Source of the DNA: Paratinospora sagittata
Lineage: Eukaryota > Streptophyta > Magnoliopsida > Ranunculales > Menispermaceae
Length of the DNA: 64,000 nt
Direction of reading: 5' to 3'
NCBI GenBank assembly: GCA_035771175.1
Contig: CM069601.1
Span: 6,957,001 to 7,021,000, forward strand
A model generated the notes under the pieces. The model was not told the origin of the DNA. It ran no database searches and saw only the letters and a program-made list of their open reading frames with translations. This document shows positions 42,723-56,184 of the stretch, in pieces (the stretch's first letter is position 1; the number at the start of each line of letters is the position of its first letter). A program made the translations under genes and the position numbers.

Positions 42723-43183
42723 TTGTCACGCCTGGAATGCACCGCAGCACATTCTACCCAGACGCGGGCGCACTCCCACCGCAGCGGGAGCGAACGCCAG
42801 CCATTATGGATCCATAATATTGTCATATCGCCATGTAGCAACCCAACCGCAGCTGGTCTACATCGAAACGATTATTTGTCCCTACTATTCCCTCATGAAT
42901 AGTAAAGGGCCTCCCCCAAGTTCGAACTCGCAACATCTTCCTCATAAGGTTAGATTTCGCAACTTGAGTACCCATTGAGCCATTACTTGGGGGAGGCCCT
43001 TTACTATTCATGAGGGAATAGTAGGGACAAATAATCGTTTCGATGTAGACCAGCTGCGGTTGGGTTGCTACATGGCGATATGACAATATTATGGATCCAT
43101 AATGGCTGGCGTTCGCTCCCGCTGCGGTGGGAGTGCGCCCGCGTCTGGGTAGAATGTGCTGCGGTGCATTCCAGGCGTGACAA
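42723..43183. repeat. Perfect 199-bp inverted repeat with 63-nt loop
   Basis: Arms 42723-42921 and 42985-43183 are exact reverse complements by eye; the outermost base pair belongs to the flank. The arms are GC-rich compared with the neighbourhood. The loop, read on the minus strand, looks tRNA-like: TGGCTCAATGGG (A-box-like) and GAGTTCGAACT (B-box-like), so a SINE head may lie at the centre. Confidence 0.95.
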
Positions 43184-43296
43184 AAAGGCCTTATGTTCAA
43201 TCATACACGTATATTTCACTTTTACGTATAAAATACGTGTATTCTCTTCCATAGAAAATATGTGTAGGTATTTAAGTAAATTTACGGGGTGTTACA
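42724..43296 (-). mobile_element. Solo LTR C (gypsy-like) dominated by a perfect inverted repeat
   Basis: On the minus strand it starts TGTAACACCCCG at 43296 and ends GGCGTGACA at 42724: 573 bp with TG...CA ends. The duplication CAAAT lies at 42719-42723 and 43297-43301. The TGTAACACCCC start is typical of Tekay/Del-type LTRs. Positions 42724-43182 are a near-complete palindrome (see the repeat entry). No internal region, so a solo LTR. Confidence 0.85.
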
Positions 43297-44050
43297 CAAA
43301 TCACACACCGAAAAATTCACCAAGTAAATTTTTTTAAACGTTAGTCGAATTTTCAAATTGATTTCAAAGATCAAACTGCTTTTGGTTTTTCATAAGTGTC
43401 TTCTTTGAAACTTAGCTTATTCAAAAGATTTTCATACTGACCTTAATATCTATCTTTCTTTGAAAATCTATTTGAAGGATATTGAACTGTTTTCTACTCA
43501 AATTTTCAGCACGGTTTTATTCATATACCATTCTTGCTGAATGAGGAATTTGAGATATAGTTTATAGAATACAGTTGCACTTCATTTTATATCTTGTAAA
43601 TTGTATCGAGTTGTAACAATAGTCATACAAACTACTGAGTACTCAACAATGTTCTTGTTTTTAGAGATAGGTTTTTCTCAAGCTTGTAAGTTGAGAGGTT
43701 AGGTTAGTCTCACACCCGGAAGTTGAGATAGGTAGTTCTCTAGCTTGTAAGTCGAGAGGTTTAGGTTTGTTTCAAGCCTGTAAGTTGAGAATTGTAACGG
43801 TTGTTCTCACACCCAGAAGTTGAGAAAAGGTGTAACGGTTTGGTTCTCACCCGTAAGAGAATCCCTTAGTGAAGAGGTTTGAAATCCTGACTGAGGAGGT
43901 TAGGTAGTGGATGTAGGCAAGTAGCTGAACCACTCTAAATCTTCTATGTAAACTTGTTTTACTTTTCCATGCTTACTTGTTTCCATTGTATTATTTTTTA
44001 ATTGTCTAAGTGTCTAATTCACCCCCCTCTTGAACAAACCTGGGCCAACA

Positions 44051-44463
44051 CTCAAGATTTGAAATTTGGATTCTGCGCTCTACATTGTTATATAATGTCC
44101 ATTGAACTAGCAATTCCAAATGACGAATACATTTTTTATTTTGCTTAACACTTTTTGAAAGTTAGTCTATTTTCAAATTTGTCTTTTGAGATACAAAGTC
44201 CAATACATTAGTATTTTTTAAAAATCTTTCTCTTGGATTTTTCTGAACTTCATTTTATATCATTTAAAAGTATCCATTACTCTTCTCAGTTGCTTTAACT
44301 CTTAATCATCTTACTGAGTTTCTATCTTGAGTAAGGTTCAAATATCAGTTGTAATTTCTTAGAGATTGTCTTTGTGAAAGAAGTCTCAAATTTCAGTTAT
44401 TTGTAATTTAAAGTTGCCACTTGTGTTGCTTGTGTATCCTTAGACAAAGATATGTTATAGGTT
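44051..44463 (+). mobile_element. Solo LTR A, second segment
   Basis: Follows the CTCAA duplication of LTR B and runs to the GTT target duplication of the CACTA transposon (44461-44463). It contains no coding sequence. Confidence 0.8.
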
Positions 44464-44489
44464 CACTACAAGAAAAAAGACCTTTAGTA

Positions 44490-45005
44490 GCGAATTTTTT
44501 TCGTAAGTAAAAGTCCCTAATTCGTAAGTAAAAGTATTACTTACGATGTTTAGGCTTATTCTTACGAATGCAATTTCGTGAGAAAAACACCGTAAGTAAA
44601 GGTTTTAGTCACGACATTGTTCCGTGAGTAAAAGTATCATTTTTACTTACGACTCCATTTTCGTAAGTAAAACGTGTCTTTCGCGACTAAAAGTTGACAG
44701 AATTTGCAACAAAAACACCGTAAGTAAAGGTTTTAGTCACGACATAGTTCCGTGAGTAAAAGTATCATTTTTGCTTACGACTCAATTTTCGTAAGTAAAA
44801 CGTGTCTTTCGCGACTAAAAGTTGACAGAATTTGCAACAAAACACCGTAAGTAAAGGTTTTATAGTAAAAATATAATTTTTACTTACGACTCCATTTTCG
44901 TAAGTAAAAAGTGTCTTTCGCGACTAAAAGTTGACAGAATTTACAACAAATCTAACCCTTTACTTACAATGAAATTCGTAAGTAAATGTAATTAATTCGT
45001 TACTA
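44490..45005. repeat. CACTA subterminal repeats, including a 127/128-bp tandem unit
   Basis: A unit beginning CGTAAGTAAAGGTTTTAGTC starts at 44591, 44719 and 44846; the third copy is shortened. Each contains several CGTAAGTAAA or TTACTTACGA sites. Such sites recur at the other end (56870-57190). Confidence 0.9.
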
Positions 45006-45258
45006 AATGTTATACGAAGCTATAAAATAAAAAAATAGCTAAAAAAAATATTTTTCTGTAATATTTTTAGAATTTTAATTTTGACAAATAATAAAATTTA
45101 ACACTAGAAGGAGTGAAGATTTTCATTTATCAAATCTATAATTTCTACAACCATAAAGTTCTGAAGTAGCATGTATACAAAAATTAAAATTTGCACAAGG
45201 CAAAATTTACAAAAGTAACAAAATATAGAAATATGACTATCATGCAAGCGAAAGATGA

Positions 45259-48200
45259 CTAAGATGTGGTCTCCGTAGAAGTAGATGATGATGGTGGCAA
45301 GATATTCTCTTTGATCTGACGAACGTCATCCTCAATATTTGTGACCCTATCTATTAATTTTGCCACTAAACTCTCCATTTCTGTGTTGTTCTGACCATCA
45401 TATGAAGATCCATGTGTTCTTGAGGAAGCTCGTGACATCTCTTTTGATAAGCCTTTTGCCTTCTTAGCCCATCCCTTTTGATAACCGGAGCGATAACTAA
45501 GAACACGTTCCATAATCTGAAAGTCTGTCATATATAGCATGTTCACTTTATCTTCAGTTGGAGGCCATTGATTTTCAAATCTTATATCAACCATTTGTAA
45601 CTGCAAATAAATAAATAAATATAAGGTACAAACTTAAAAAATAAAATTAATCAATCTAAAAACTCATTTAAAGACTTACATAAGCACTTTCGACCTCTGT
45701 ATTTAGCCAATGTTGGTTTGAATCGCAATGCATCCTCTTAAACAGTTCAATTCCTCCAATTGGTGAGAAGATATTATCGTGTTGGCGCAAATGGTGGTTG
45801 GGCGTAGAGACTGACCCATTAGTTTGCATCCATTCCCTCTTTGATCGATTTCTTGAATTAGTCGCTGATTTTTTCTACAAAATGCACAATTTGTTAATAC
45901 AAATCACACCAAATTAATCAATAACACAAATAATAAGACAAATAAATATTTTTATCCATGAATTAATCTCTAGGCTTTCAACAAAAAAAAATTGGTAGAG
46001 TCTCCTTTGTATTTTCAGCAAAAAGAATTTTGAAAACCTTTAGAATTCATTCGATGTAGCTTATATATATATTACATGACATGCAAGGTTGTGATGTTAA
46101 TGCCAAACCCCCCATAGAATTCATTCCATGTAGTAAACTTTAAGTTTGTAATGGCCTAAATACAAGCAAAAGATCAGAATAAATATATATAAATGGGAAT
46201 ATAATCTAACTCAAGATAATGATTCTATATACAACAGTAGCTCTTAGGAGTTCTGAGAGCCATAAATCCCTAAGAAGATTTCAGTCAGGCCATGTTTATA
46301 AAGATAAACATGGCATGAGCAGACTTGAAAGAGAGTTAAGAGTGTCAACAAGCTCAAAAACAACATGCCAAACTTCACATAAATCTGTTTGAAGAACATG
46401 TATTTCCAAGATAAGCTATCTAACTCTGCCCAATAAGTTGAAAACTTCTAAAATCAATAGATCAGGCAGCTTAAACCAAAGCTTACTGATATCAAAAATA
46501 TGCATCAGTAAAAGTCTACTAGTGATAAATGACTCAATAGCAATTTAGGTGTAGTATGAATGTCTTCTTCAGAGATCAATTAGAATGGTACAGACAAATT
46601 TATCAGTGTAGTTAGTAAGAATCCAATGTTTAGGATTTACACAGTTTTGAAAACAATTTTTGAAAAGAGTTTGTAGATTAATGATTTTTTAAAACAAAGA
46701 AAACAACAAAAAGTTGTTTCCCATATTCCTTCAAAATTAGAAAGCAAAAGTAAATTAATGCTATTAACAAATTAAGCAAGATTTCAATTAAATGACATGC
46801 ATGCATTGAATAGCCTGCCTCGCCCATTTTGGTAGCTAGACGTACACACTCCATCCAAACCCATATCAAATTTGAATTCAGAATTCTTCCTTTTCGTTTC
46901 TTGGTTCATACATACATCTCGCTAGAGATCAAAGAGAGAGAGAGAGTTTAAAGGAAGCAGAATTGAGTTCAATTGTTATTACAGTGAATGAATTCAAATG
47001 AATGCAAAGACAAACACAAGCAAGAACACAAAAGTTTTACTTAGTTCTAACAATCCACAAGATATAAGATATGAGAAGCAAATCTTGGTTGGGGGACATC
47101 TCGCTACTACTGGTCATCAAAACAACAATTTTTTTTTAAACAACAGGAAAGGCTTTTCTCCGCTTAATGATTAATTTCAAGGTCCCCTACATGATCAAAC
47201 TCATTCAGCTTTCCAAGCAATGATTAGAGATTAATATTTGGGATTATGTTAGCTTTCACATGATGAATGTATAGCTTTTCTTGAGATGTACTCTTATAAA
47301 GTATTTAATTAATATTCTACAAACATATATGGAGACTCAACCAACACACATTAGAGGAATTTAATTTTAATTTATTCTACTACTAGCTAGCTACCTAGCT
47401 ACCACCATCTCAGCAACCATAATTAATTCATAGATTGCATTTGCAGTCTACTTAAATGTAACATGGATATGTTACACCCCATTTATTGACAATATTGCTG
47501 GCATTGAGTAATATAACACAGAGATAAATCCATTTATGTAGCATTGTAAACTCAAACTAAGAAATGGAATGACAAAAAAATAAAAATTATGCATCTGTAG
47601 AATCAATTAGCAAACAAAAACTATTGTAAGACCAAAGCTATCTGAAAAGAATGAAACAAATTAAGGAAGCCAAATATTTCTTTTACTCTATATGTAGCAA
47701 AATCAAAAGCATATATATTTTGTCTCAGTTTTGGGTGGAAGGAGGATATATACTTAACCAATCTCATAAGATACATATATGATTAAGGATTTGAAATAAT
47801 GGATATCCAATATACCTGAAATGATTCAGATGCAAAATAATCACAAAGCCATTTCCAATCATCTGCTGAATCAATTGAAGTTGGCCTTTTTCCTTTCGCA
47901 GCCTCTATATTAGCTATCCCTCCTACAGACTTAAAGTGACGATGAAGTTGGCTTCTCCATGTTCGATAAGAAGTATTCATTTGTAAATCAATCGTATCTC
48001 GAACATATTTTAATTGCAAATCAAGTTGGAATTTTTCCTACAAGACAATAACAGTTGTAAGTGTTACTTATGTGAACTAATCAATATAAACCTAATAGAA
48101 ATAAATTATTACCCTACCAAGACTCTATAATACATGGGCTCCTTCTCAGAAGGAGGTATCTCTTTCCACTCTTTCACTCTAATTGGAGCAAATTGTCGTG

Positions 48201-48617
48201 CGATGGAACCACAAAGATTGTTGAACCATGACGCATATTTTCCCAAAGCTTGATTCATAGAAGGGTCAATGTCCACTACTAGTGTTCCATTCTCATTAAC
48301 CTCTTTATCTAATGCCAAATTACGAGTGACTCCCCTTCCTCTCCTTTTGCTAGTAGTATTCCCTACGTAGAAAAATAAAATTTTGATTAAGAACCCTAGT
48401 ATAATAATAGTGATATATAAAATAAAAAGCTTAAGCTTAAGCATACATTCATAAACAACCATTCACTTATCAATAATAAAGATTATAAGGAATGAAAAAA
48501 ATTCTAATAACCACAATGCATAGAGACTGACACACGCGTACCTGTGGATGGTGGGGAGATAAATCATGTAGTGGATGAATCATCATGCCGCTGATGTGGG
48601 GTGGAGGATGAAGACAT
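45259..48617 (-). CDS. CACTA second gene (Transposase_24, Ptta/En/Spm-like), one in-frame stop
   Basis: Likely the TnpA-like accessory protein that binds transposon ends. Proposed exons in coding order: 48617-48542, 48362-48118, 48037-47816, 45874-45680, 45600-45259; phases agree and give 360 codons. Recognisable blocks: NQALGKYASWFNNLCGSIAR, KEWKEIPPSEKE, NTSYRTWRSQLHRHF, ADDWKWLCDYFAS, then NRSKREWMQTNGS and a C-terminal coiled-coil-like part, ESLVAKLIDRVTNIEDDVRQ. This matches the plant Ptta/En/Spm transposase family. Codon 18 in exon 1 is TGA. Either the gene is disabled by this single change, or translation or splicing starts differently from my model. Intron 3 (45875-47815) is about 1.9 kb and shows no other gene. 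Confidence 0.75.
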
Positions 48618-48736
48618 GTTTTCTTTGCACGAATACACCAAAAAGATCTATATAAAGTGAAAAAAATAAAATATTAATATCTAACTGTTTCCATATAACA
48701 ACTATTAAAATAATAAATGAAATCTTGCCATATTTA

Positions 48737-51700
48737 TTATTTGTCAACATCACTATCGCATCTATAACTCTCATCTCCAACGATTGGTTCTTCATCACTT
48801 CGTTCAATTACATCTTCATCAAAATCATCACACACAAACTCAGAATCTTCTAATTCAATTCTTTCAAGATCATCTACATTTGTTGGTTGAACATCCATTC
48901 GAACCAATTGTTGTGTTTCTAAATCTGCTTCCTCAGGAGCAAACACCATAGAAGAAGAGTCTTCCTCTTGATATATAATATCCTCAACTTCATCAATCTC
49001 GGCAACATCCCACAAATGTCGATGGGTAACTTTCTGCACAACTCTCCAATTTGGACCACGTTTATAGTCAGCAATGTAAAATACTTGTTGAGCTTGTGTC
49101 GCAAATATGAATGGATCATCTGTGTACCACTGACTACTAACATTGATGCTTGTTATGCCATTTTGTACAACAATTTTTTTATGTTTTTTACTTGTATTAT
49201 ACCAACAACATTTAAACAAAACAACTCTTCGTTTAAGTAAATATTTTAACTCCAGCACCTCTTCCAACACACCAAAAAAATCAACTGCTTCGCCTAGATG
49301 GCTACCAGGAACTGACACACCACTATTTTGAGTTGTTAACTTCTCATCTCGATTCTTGCAACGAAAGCGCACTCCATTCACAACACAACCCTTCAAACTA
49401 GTATAACTTTTTTCAGGGCGGTCAGCGAGTGAGAACAAATCATCTGTTGCCTCCGAAGATCCCTCATATCGTGATTTTTGCATCTAAAACAAAACAAATG
49501 TTAATTATATATATATATATAAACCAATAAATCAAATTTATTGCTTGACTTACTCGTGATTTGAACCAATAAGGAAAGGTCGCTTCTTGGAGCTTGTCTA
49601 AGTCATGAGAATGCTCTTTCTTCAAGATGGTCATGTGTTCACTACATATTAGGAATATATTTCAATTTGTAATGTAACAAATAGATTTTCAAAAAAAATA
49701 CATAACTTTTTAGTTATATAAAATTTCTTACTCAAGATATGGTTGAATCTCAGGCGAATTGTTGATTATATACCAATGAGCACGGTTTCGAATCTCATCG
49801 GTGAGTACCTTGACTTTGCTTCCCCTTAAAGATCGACATGCCATATTAAATGCATCGATCTCATACTCTTTAAAAGATGTCCCAACATTATAATTTCTAT
49901 CTGGCCTATTATACTTTGTCTCAATTTCTTTAAGGTACATTGAGCAAAATGTTAATGCTTCATTTGCAACATATGCCTCAGCAATTGATCCTTCTGGGCG
50001 AGCTTTGTTCCTTACATATTGTTTATAGGTACCTAGACACCTCTCAAATGGGTACATCCACCTAGTTTGAACTGGGCCTGCTAAAAGAGCTTCATCAACT
50101 AAATGCACACACAGATGCACCATTATTGAGAAGAAGGCTGGGGGAAATATTTGCTCTAACTTGCATAGCACAAGCACTATTCCCTTTTTTAACTCCTCTA
50201 AGTCTTTGACATATAATGTCCTTGAGCATATTTTTTGAAAGAAACTTGACAAATCAATCAAAGTTGATCGAATATTATTATTCAAGTATGGAAGTATACC
50301 AACAGGTAATAGTCGTTGTAATAGAATATGACAATCATGAGACTTCATGCCAAGTATTCTCCCATCATCCGTAACACATCTTGCAATGTTTGCAGCATAC
50401 CCATCTGGCATTTTGATTCCCTTAATAAACTCAAGGAACTTCATTTTCTCATCCTTCGACAAAGTATATGATGCATGTGGCTTCATTATTCTATCCCCTG
50501 ACTTTTGTAACCATAACTCCTTACGAATACCCATGTCTTCTAAATCTTTTCGAGCTTTTTCATTGTCTTTTGTTTTACCCTCTATATTTAGAAGAGTTCC
50601 AAGAACATTATCACAAACATTTTTTTCAATATGCATAACATCCAAATTGTGTCGCAACTTTAATTTTGACCAATACTCTAACTCGAACATTATGCTTTTC
50701 TTCGACCAATTACATTCTGATTTTGTACGTTTTCGTTTCTTGTCTTCATTACAAGGAGCCTTTCCAGACATTATTTGAGGTAGATCACGTAATTTTTGCA
50801 ATATTTCTTCACCAGATAGTTGCTTTGGAGGGCCATCCAATTCAGGAAACTCATCAAATTCTTTGCTTCGTCTCCATTTATGTTCTTTAGGCAAGTATCT
50901 CCTATGACCCATGTACCCAATTTTGTTCCCCAATCGAGTTGCTTTTGTATCATCGAGACACACGGGACAAGCCATGTACCCTTTGGTGCTCCATCCAGAC
51001 AAATATGAGTAAGCTGGAAAATCACTGATTGTCCATAAAATAATTGATCGAAGAGTAAAATTCGAAGATGTATGCGCATCATATGCATTAACCCCACTTT
51101 GCCACAATTCCTTCAGTTCATCTATCAAAGGTCTCATAAACACGTCAAAATCCTTTCCAGGAGCTTTTGGACCAGGGACCAATAAGGTCATAATGAAATT
51201 TGTCTCCTTCATGCACTTCCATGGAGGCAAGTTGTATGGAACACATATTACTGGCCACATACTATAAGCATTTGACATATGTCCAAATGGATTAAAACCA
51301 TCTGAAGCAAGCCCCAACCTAACATTTCGACAATCACTTGAAAATTCAGGATATATTTCATCAAAGTGTTTCCATGCTAGTCCATCTGCAGGGTGTCGTA
51401 AAACACCGTTAGTTTCTAGCCTTTTCTCTTTATGCCATCTCATATCCTTTGCACTATGACGAGAGCTGTATAACCTTTTCAAACGAGGAGTTATTGGGAA
51501 GTAACGTAACTTTTTATGAGCAACTTTATTCTTTTTGCCACACTTGTCATCTTTATATCTCGGTTCGTGACACACAGGACAAGCAGTGAGTTCAGAATTT
51601 TCTTTCCAAAACAAAGCACAATCATACTTGCATACATCTATAGATTCATAACCCATCCCTAAATCATGTATCGTTTGATTCGCTTTAGAAAATGACTTTG

Positions 51701-52295
51701 GCAATCTAACACCATCCGGAAATGCATCATTCAATAATGTTAGCAACATGTCAAATGATTTGTCACTCCATCGATTCAACACCTTTATGTGTAGCAACTT
51801 TACTATAAATGTCAATGCAGAATATTTTGAGCAACCCGAATACAACTCATTATCTACTTCGGAAATCAGTTTATTCCAAAGTTGATCTACATTATCCATA
51901 TTTTCCTCGAGGGTGTCATCCACTCGTCCAATATCCACATAGCTTCTTCCGGTAATGTCTTCTAATATTGGTAAGCAATCATCATTTTCAATTCTTTGAA
52001 CCTCGACATCCTCTTTAGATGACTTACTATTTTCTATGACATTTGGTGGAGGTACAACTTCATCACTATCTCCATGGTATATCCACTTTGTGTATGTTCT
52101 TGAGAACCCCTTTTTGGTCAAATGAGATTGGACAACCTCAATATTATGCCATACATAATTTAAACAACTTGCACATGGGCATCGAGTCTTGCCGTTGTCA
52201 TTCAAGTGGCTCTTTGCTAGTTGTATAAAATTTCTAACCCCAAATATATATTTGGTTGAAATTCTATTTCGCTCTAGTATCCAACTCCGGTCCAT
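48737..52295 (-). CDS. CACTA tnp2-type transposase, intact open reading frame
   Basis: The catalytic protein of the transposon. Exons: 52295-49732, 49641-49554, 49483-48737. Donors GTAAG and AG acceptors fit, and the phases give 1132 aa without a stop. I chose the Met before DRSWI because the transposase-associated domain begins there in this family; an upstream in-frame ATG exists at 52337. In order: the transposase-associated domain with a Cys-rich part (CPCASCLNYVWHN), the tnp2 transposase core (LRHNLDVMHIEKNVCDNVLG), a DUF4218-like region (FFSIMVHLCVHLVDEALLAG), and a C-terminal DUF4216-like domain in exon 3 (VVLFKCCWYNTSKKHKK, FIFATQAQQVFYI). The end is acidic. Length and domain order are those of full tnp2 proteins. 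Confidence 0.9.
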
Positions 52296-52371
52296 CGCAC
52301 TACTAGCAAACACAACAAAATTTATTAATGAAAGCAAACATAAAAAAAAAGGTATGTCAGAACTACTGCAG

Positions 52372-55300
52372 CATCCATACTAGTAAGCATGATTTAAATG
52401 AATAACTAAAAGAATTAATTTGAAGAGCTTGCACCAGATTCATACGTTTGCTACTTTTAATGTATCAAAAAGGAGGTTTTTGGTAAAAGAAGTTGAATGT
52501 TTTCTGTATTAAAGTGAGCTTTTTCTATTAGAGTTGAATGTTGCAGATTTTTTCACTTATGAATAGGCCAATGGATAAAATGGGCAAAAAGAACAGGGGG
52601 GTTACACAGAAAAAAAAAAAAAAACATAATTACAGCCCATAAAATGTATGAGAAAAAAGGCAAGTATTTCCTTCCAAAGACATAAAATCCTTGAGCAAAA
52701 CTAACTTGGAGTTGAAGTGATGACCAACAACCCACTTCACAAAGCAGGAATCCTAAATTCAAATCTCATACTAAGTGGACTACTAGCAGTTGTGTGAGGA
52801 TAGGGACGTTGCATACACCTCAAAGGGATAGTTGGGTGCTCTAATAGGCCCAAATACACTTGAATAAAAAATGAAAAATAAATGCTTGAGCATAACCAAA
52901 AGGATCTTAAAGAGAAAGCGCCATTATACTAAGATGCTCTGAAATCTCAAATAAATGGAACAACAAAATTGGGATGTGTGAGTAGAGTGATGAAGGGTGG
53001 ATGACACAGCTCTTTGCTTGGTATTCACACCCCAAAGAAGAAGAAAAATCAGAGCATTAGCAATAAAGATAAGCTTATCAAAGATAACCAACAATCAGCA
53101 CACTCAAGTTATAAACAACATACAAAAAGATATGTGCAATTATATAGACAATAGACTGCAAATGTGTCCAATGGCATAAGTTGCAAACTTGCAATAAACC
53201 AAGTCATTTTCAGAAGGCATTGGTAGTTCACAAACAACTTTAGCTTTTCCACGTAATTTGACTAGTCACAATGGAAAAGTTTGCTACCTATAGAAACTAC
53301 CCATTAGAATGTGAGACGCACCGATTCAAGAGGTAATAAATTACTGGCTTGCTTAGCAAAACTTCTTTCTCCTTGGAAGCCTCCTCAGATGTACTTGCTT
53401 CCAAGCTCCATATCCCTTTCCTTTCGCAGATAAGCAATTTGCAACTACCTGACCAATGAAAAAAAAAAAAAAGGTATGTCAGAACTACTGCAGCATTGAT
53501 ATGAAAAACAACAACTTCAAGAATACAAATACTCCTGAAAATATATATATATAAACCAAAAGATTTTTTTTTCCATTAGTAATTGGATAACCTTTTTATC
53601 ATGTTATGCAACAGGCCATTGTCCTTTGAACCACTTAATCCCATGTCAACATGTCCTAGTAGCCTCTGAAACCACCGCCAGCTACTTACCGTATAATAGA
53701 AGGATAGAAGTGGTTGAGATTTTTGCTGAAAATGTTATATACTCGGCAATAATTTTTGGTAAACAAACCATTCAATTTTTATACTAGTTACCCTGTGTCA
53801 TCATTTACATACTTCTCATTCTAAAACCAGTTTCAAGTAATTAATCATCCATCTAATAGTATGAAAATGGAATAGAAAATAAAGGTAGAGGGATTGTATG
53901 TTTTGTAAAACATCCATACTAGTAAGCATGATTTAAATGAATAACTAAAAGAATTAATTTGAAGAGCTTGCACCAGATTCATACGTTTGCTACTTTTAAT
54001 GTATCAAAAAGGAGGTTTTTGGTAAAAGAAGTTGAATGTTTTCTGTATTAAAGTGAGCTTTTTCAATTAGAGTTGAATGTTGCAGATCTTTTCACTTCTG
54101 AATAGGCCAATGGATAAAATGGGCAAAAAGAACAGAGGGGTTACACAGAAAAAAAAAAAAAACACAGGAAGAAGAACAAAAAATGATCTATTAAACAAAA
54201 TGAACATCAGTTACGAACTGCTTCACAACCAAAACAAAATGAATCGAGAAGGCGCAAAGACCATGGCGAGAGACACATGCAAAAAGAAAGGAATTTATAC
54301 TAAAAATCTCAATAATGAATGTTAAAATAACACCACCATATGCAAATTCTAGACATTTTCTAGGAAGGAATGGTAAAGATCCCTTTTCTTTTTTACCAAG
54401 AGTAAAAGATCCCAATTTTCATTGATATGAAAATAGGGTGCATGAAAATAACTTCCATATTGAACACTTTGGTGACTAGAAATGTACACCAAATACCATA
54501 ACCAATTGTTAAGTTAAAAGCATTGATTGAAAATGTTATGCAGTGGTGACAACCAACAAATCATAATTACAGCCCATAAAATGTATGAGAAAAAAGGCAA
54601 GTATTTCCTTCCAAAGACATAAAATCCTTGAGCAAAACTAACTTGGAGTTGAAGTGATGACCAGCAACCCACTTCACAAAGCAGGAATCCTAAATTCAAA
54701 TCTCATACCAAGTGGACTACTAGCAGTTGTGTGAGGATAGGGACGTTGCATACACCTCAAAGAGATAGTTGGGTGCTCTAATAGGCCCAAATACACTTGA
54801 ATAAAAAATGAAAAATAAATGTTTGAGCATAACCAAAAGGATCTTAAACAGAAAGCGCCATTATACTAAGATGCTCTGAAATCTCAAATAAATGGGACAA
54901 CAAAATTGGGATGTGTGAGTAGAGTGATGAAGGGTGGATGACACAGCTCTTTGCTTGGTATTCACACCCCAAAGAAGAAGAAAAATCAGAGCATTAGCAA
55001 TAAAGATAAGCTTATCAAAGATAACCAACAATCAGCACACTCAAGTTATAAACAACATACAAAAAGATATGTGCAATTATATAGACAATAGACTGCAAAT
55101 GTGTCCAATGGCATAAGTTGCAAACTTGCAATAAACCAAGTCATTTTCAGAAGGCATTGGTAGTTCACAAACAACTTTAGCTTTTCCACGTAATTTGACT
55201 AGTCACAATGGAAAAGTTTGCTACCTATAGAAACTACCCATTAGAATGTGAGACGCACCGATTCAAGAGGTAATAAATTACTGGCTTGCTTAGCAAAACT

Positions 55301-56184
55301 TCTTTCTCCTTGGAAGCCTCCTCAGATGTACTTGCTTCCAAGCTCCATATCCCTTTCCCTTCGCAGATAAGCAATTTGCAACTACCTGACCAATGAAAAA
55401 AAAAAAAAAAGGTATGTCAGAACTACTGCAGCATTGATATGAAAAACAGCAACTTCAAGAATACAAATACTCCTGAAAATATATATATAAACCAAAAGAT
55501 TTTTTTTCCCATTAGTAATTGGATAACCTTTTTATCATGTTATGCAACAGGCCATTGTCCTTTGAACCACTTAATCCCATGTCAACATGTCCTAGTAGCC
55601 TCTGAAACCACCCCCAGCTACTTACCGTATAATAGAAGGATAGAAGTGGTTGAGATTTTTGCTGAAAATGTTATATACTCGGCAATAATTTTTGGTAAAC
55701 AAACCATTCAATTTTTATACTAGTTACCCTGTGTCATCATTTACATACTTCTCATTCTAAAACCAGTTTCAAGTAATTAATCATCCATCTAATAGTATGA
55801 AAATGGAATAGAAAATAAAGGTAGAGGGATTGTATGTTTTGTAAAACATCCATACTAGTAAGCATGATTTAAATGAATAACTAAAAGAATTAATTTGAAG
55901 AGCTTGCACCAGATTCATACGTTTGCTACTTTTAATGTATCAAAAAGGAGGTTTTTGGTAAAAGAAGTTGAATGTTTTCTGTATTAAAGTGAGCTTTTTC
56001 TATTAGAGTTGAATGTTGCGGATCTTTTCACTTCTGAATAGGCCAATGGATAAAATGGGCAAAAAGAACAGAGGGGTTACACAGAAAAAAAAAAAAAAAC
56101 ACAGGAAGAAGAGCAAAAAATGATCTATTAAACAAAATGAACATCAGTTACGAACTGCTTCACAACCAAAACAAAATGAATCGA
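52372..56184. repeat. Large tandem duplication upstream of tnp2 (copies of about 1.9 kb)
   Basis: Three copies start at 52372, 53911 and 55847 with CATCCATACTAGTAAGC. The full unit is 1936 bp (53911-55846). The first copy is 1539 bp because about 397 bp after its A run are missing. The third ends after about 338 bp. Copies are nearly identical, with small A-run differences and few substitutions. On the minus strand they lie upstream of tnp2, so they may repeat the promoter or untranslated exons. A further partial boundary block, GGTATGTCAGAACTACTGC, occurs at 52351, 53474 and 55412. Confidence 0.92.

Larger units (their letters stand above)
41463..44050 (+). mobile_element. Solo LTR B (copia-like), nested in LTR A
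   Basis: Begins TGTTATCTCAAGGAACC and ends ACCTGGGCCAACA. The 5-bp duplication CTCAA lies at 41458-41462 and 44051-44055. Start and end resemble those of LTR A, so the two are one family. A TATA-like TTTATAAATACC lies at about 42695. It holds many GGACGCT/AGCGCCC motifs (41830-42430) and the nested LTR C. No internal retrotransposon region remains. Confidence 0.9.

Noticed and set aside
42922..42984. Functional tRNA gene in the loop of the perfect inverted repeat
   Set aside because: A-box-like and B-box-like words are present but no complete cloverleaf with a discriminator and acceptor stem could be built; a SINE head is more likely.
41458..44055. LTR B as part of a full retrotransposon with LTR A as its partner
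   Set aside because: Each LTR has its own perfect 5-bp duplication (CTCAA and AAGAT) and no internal region lies between them, so they are two solo LTRs, one inside the other.
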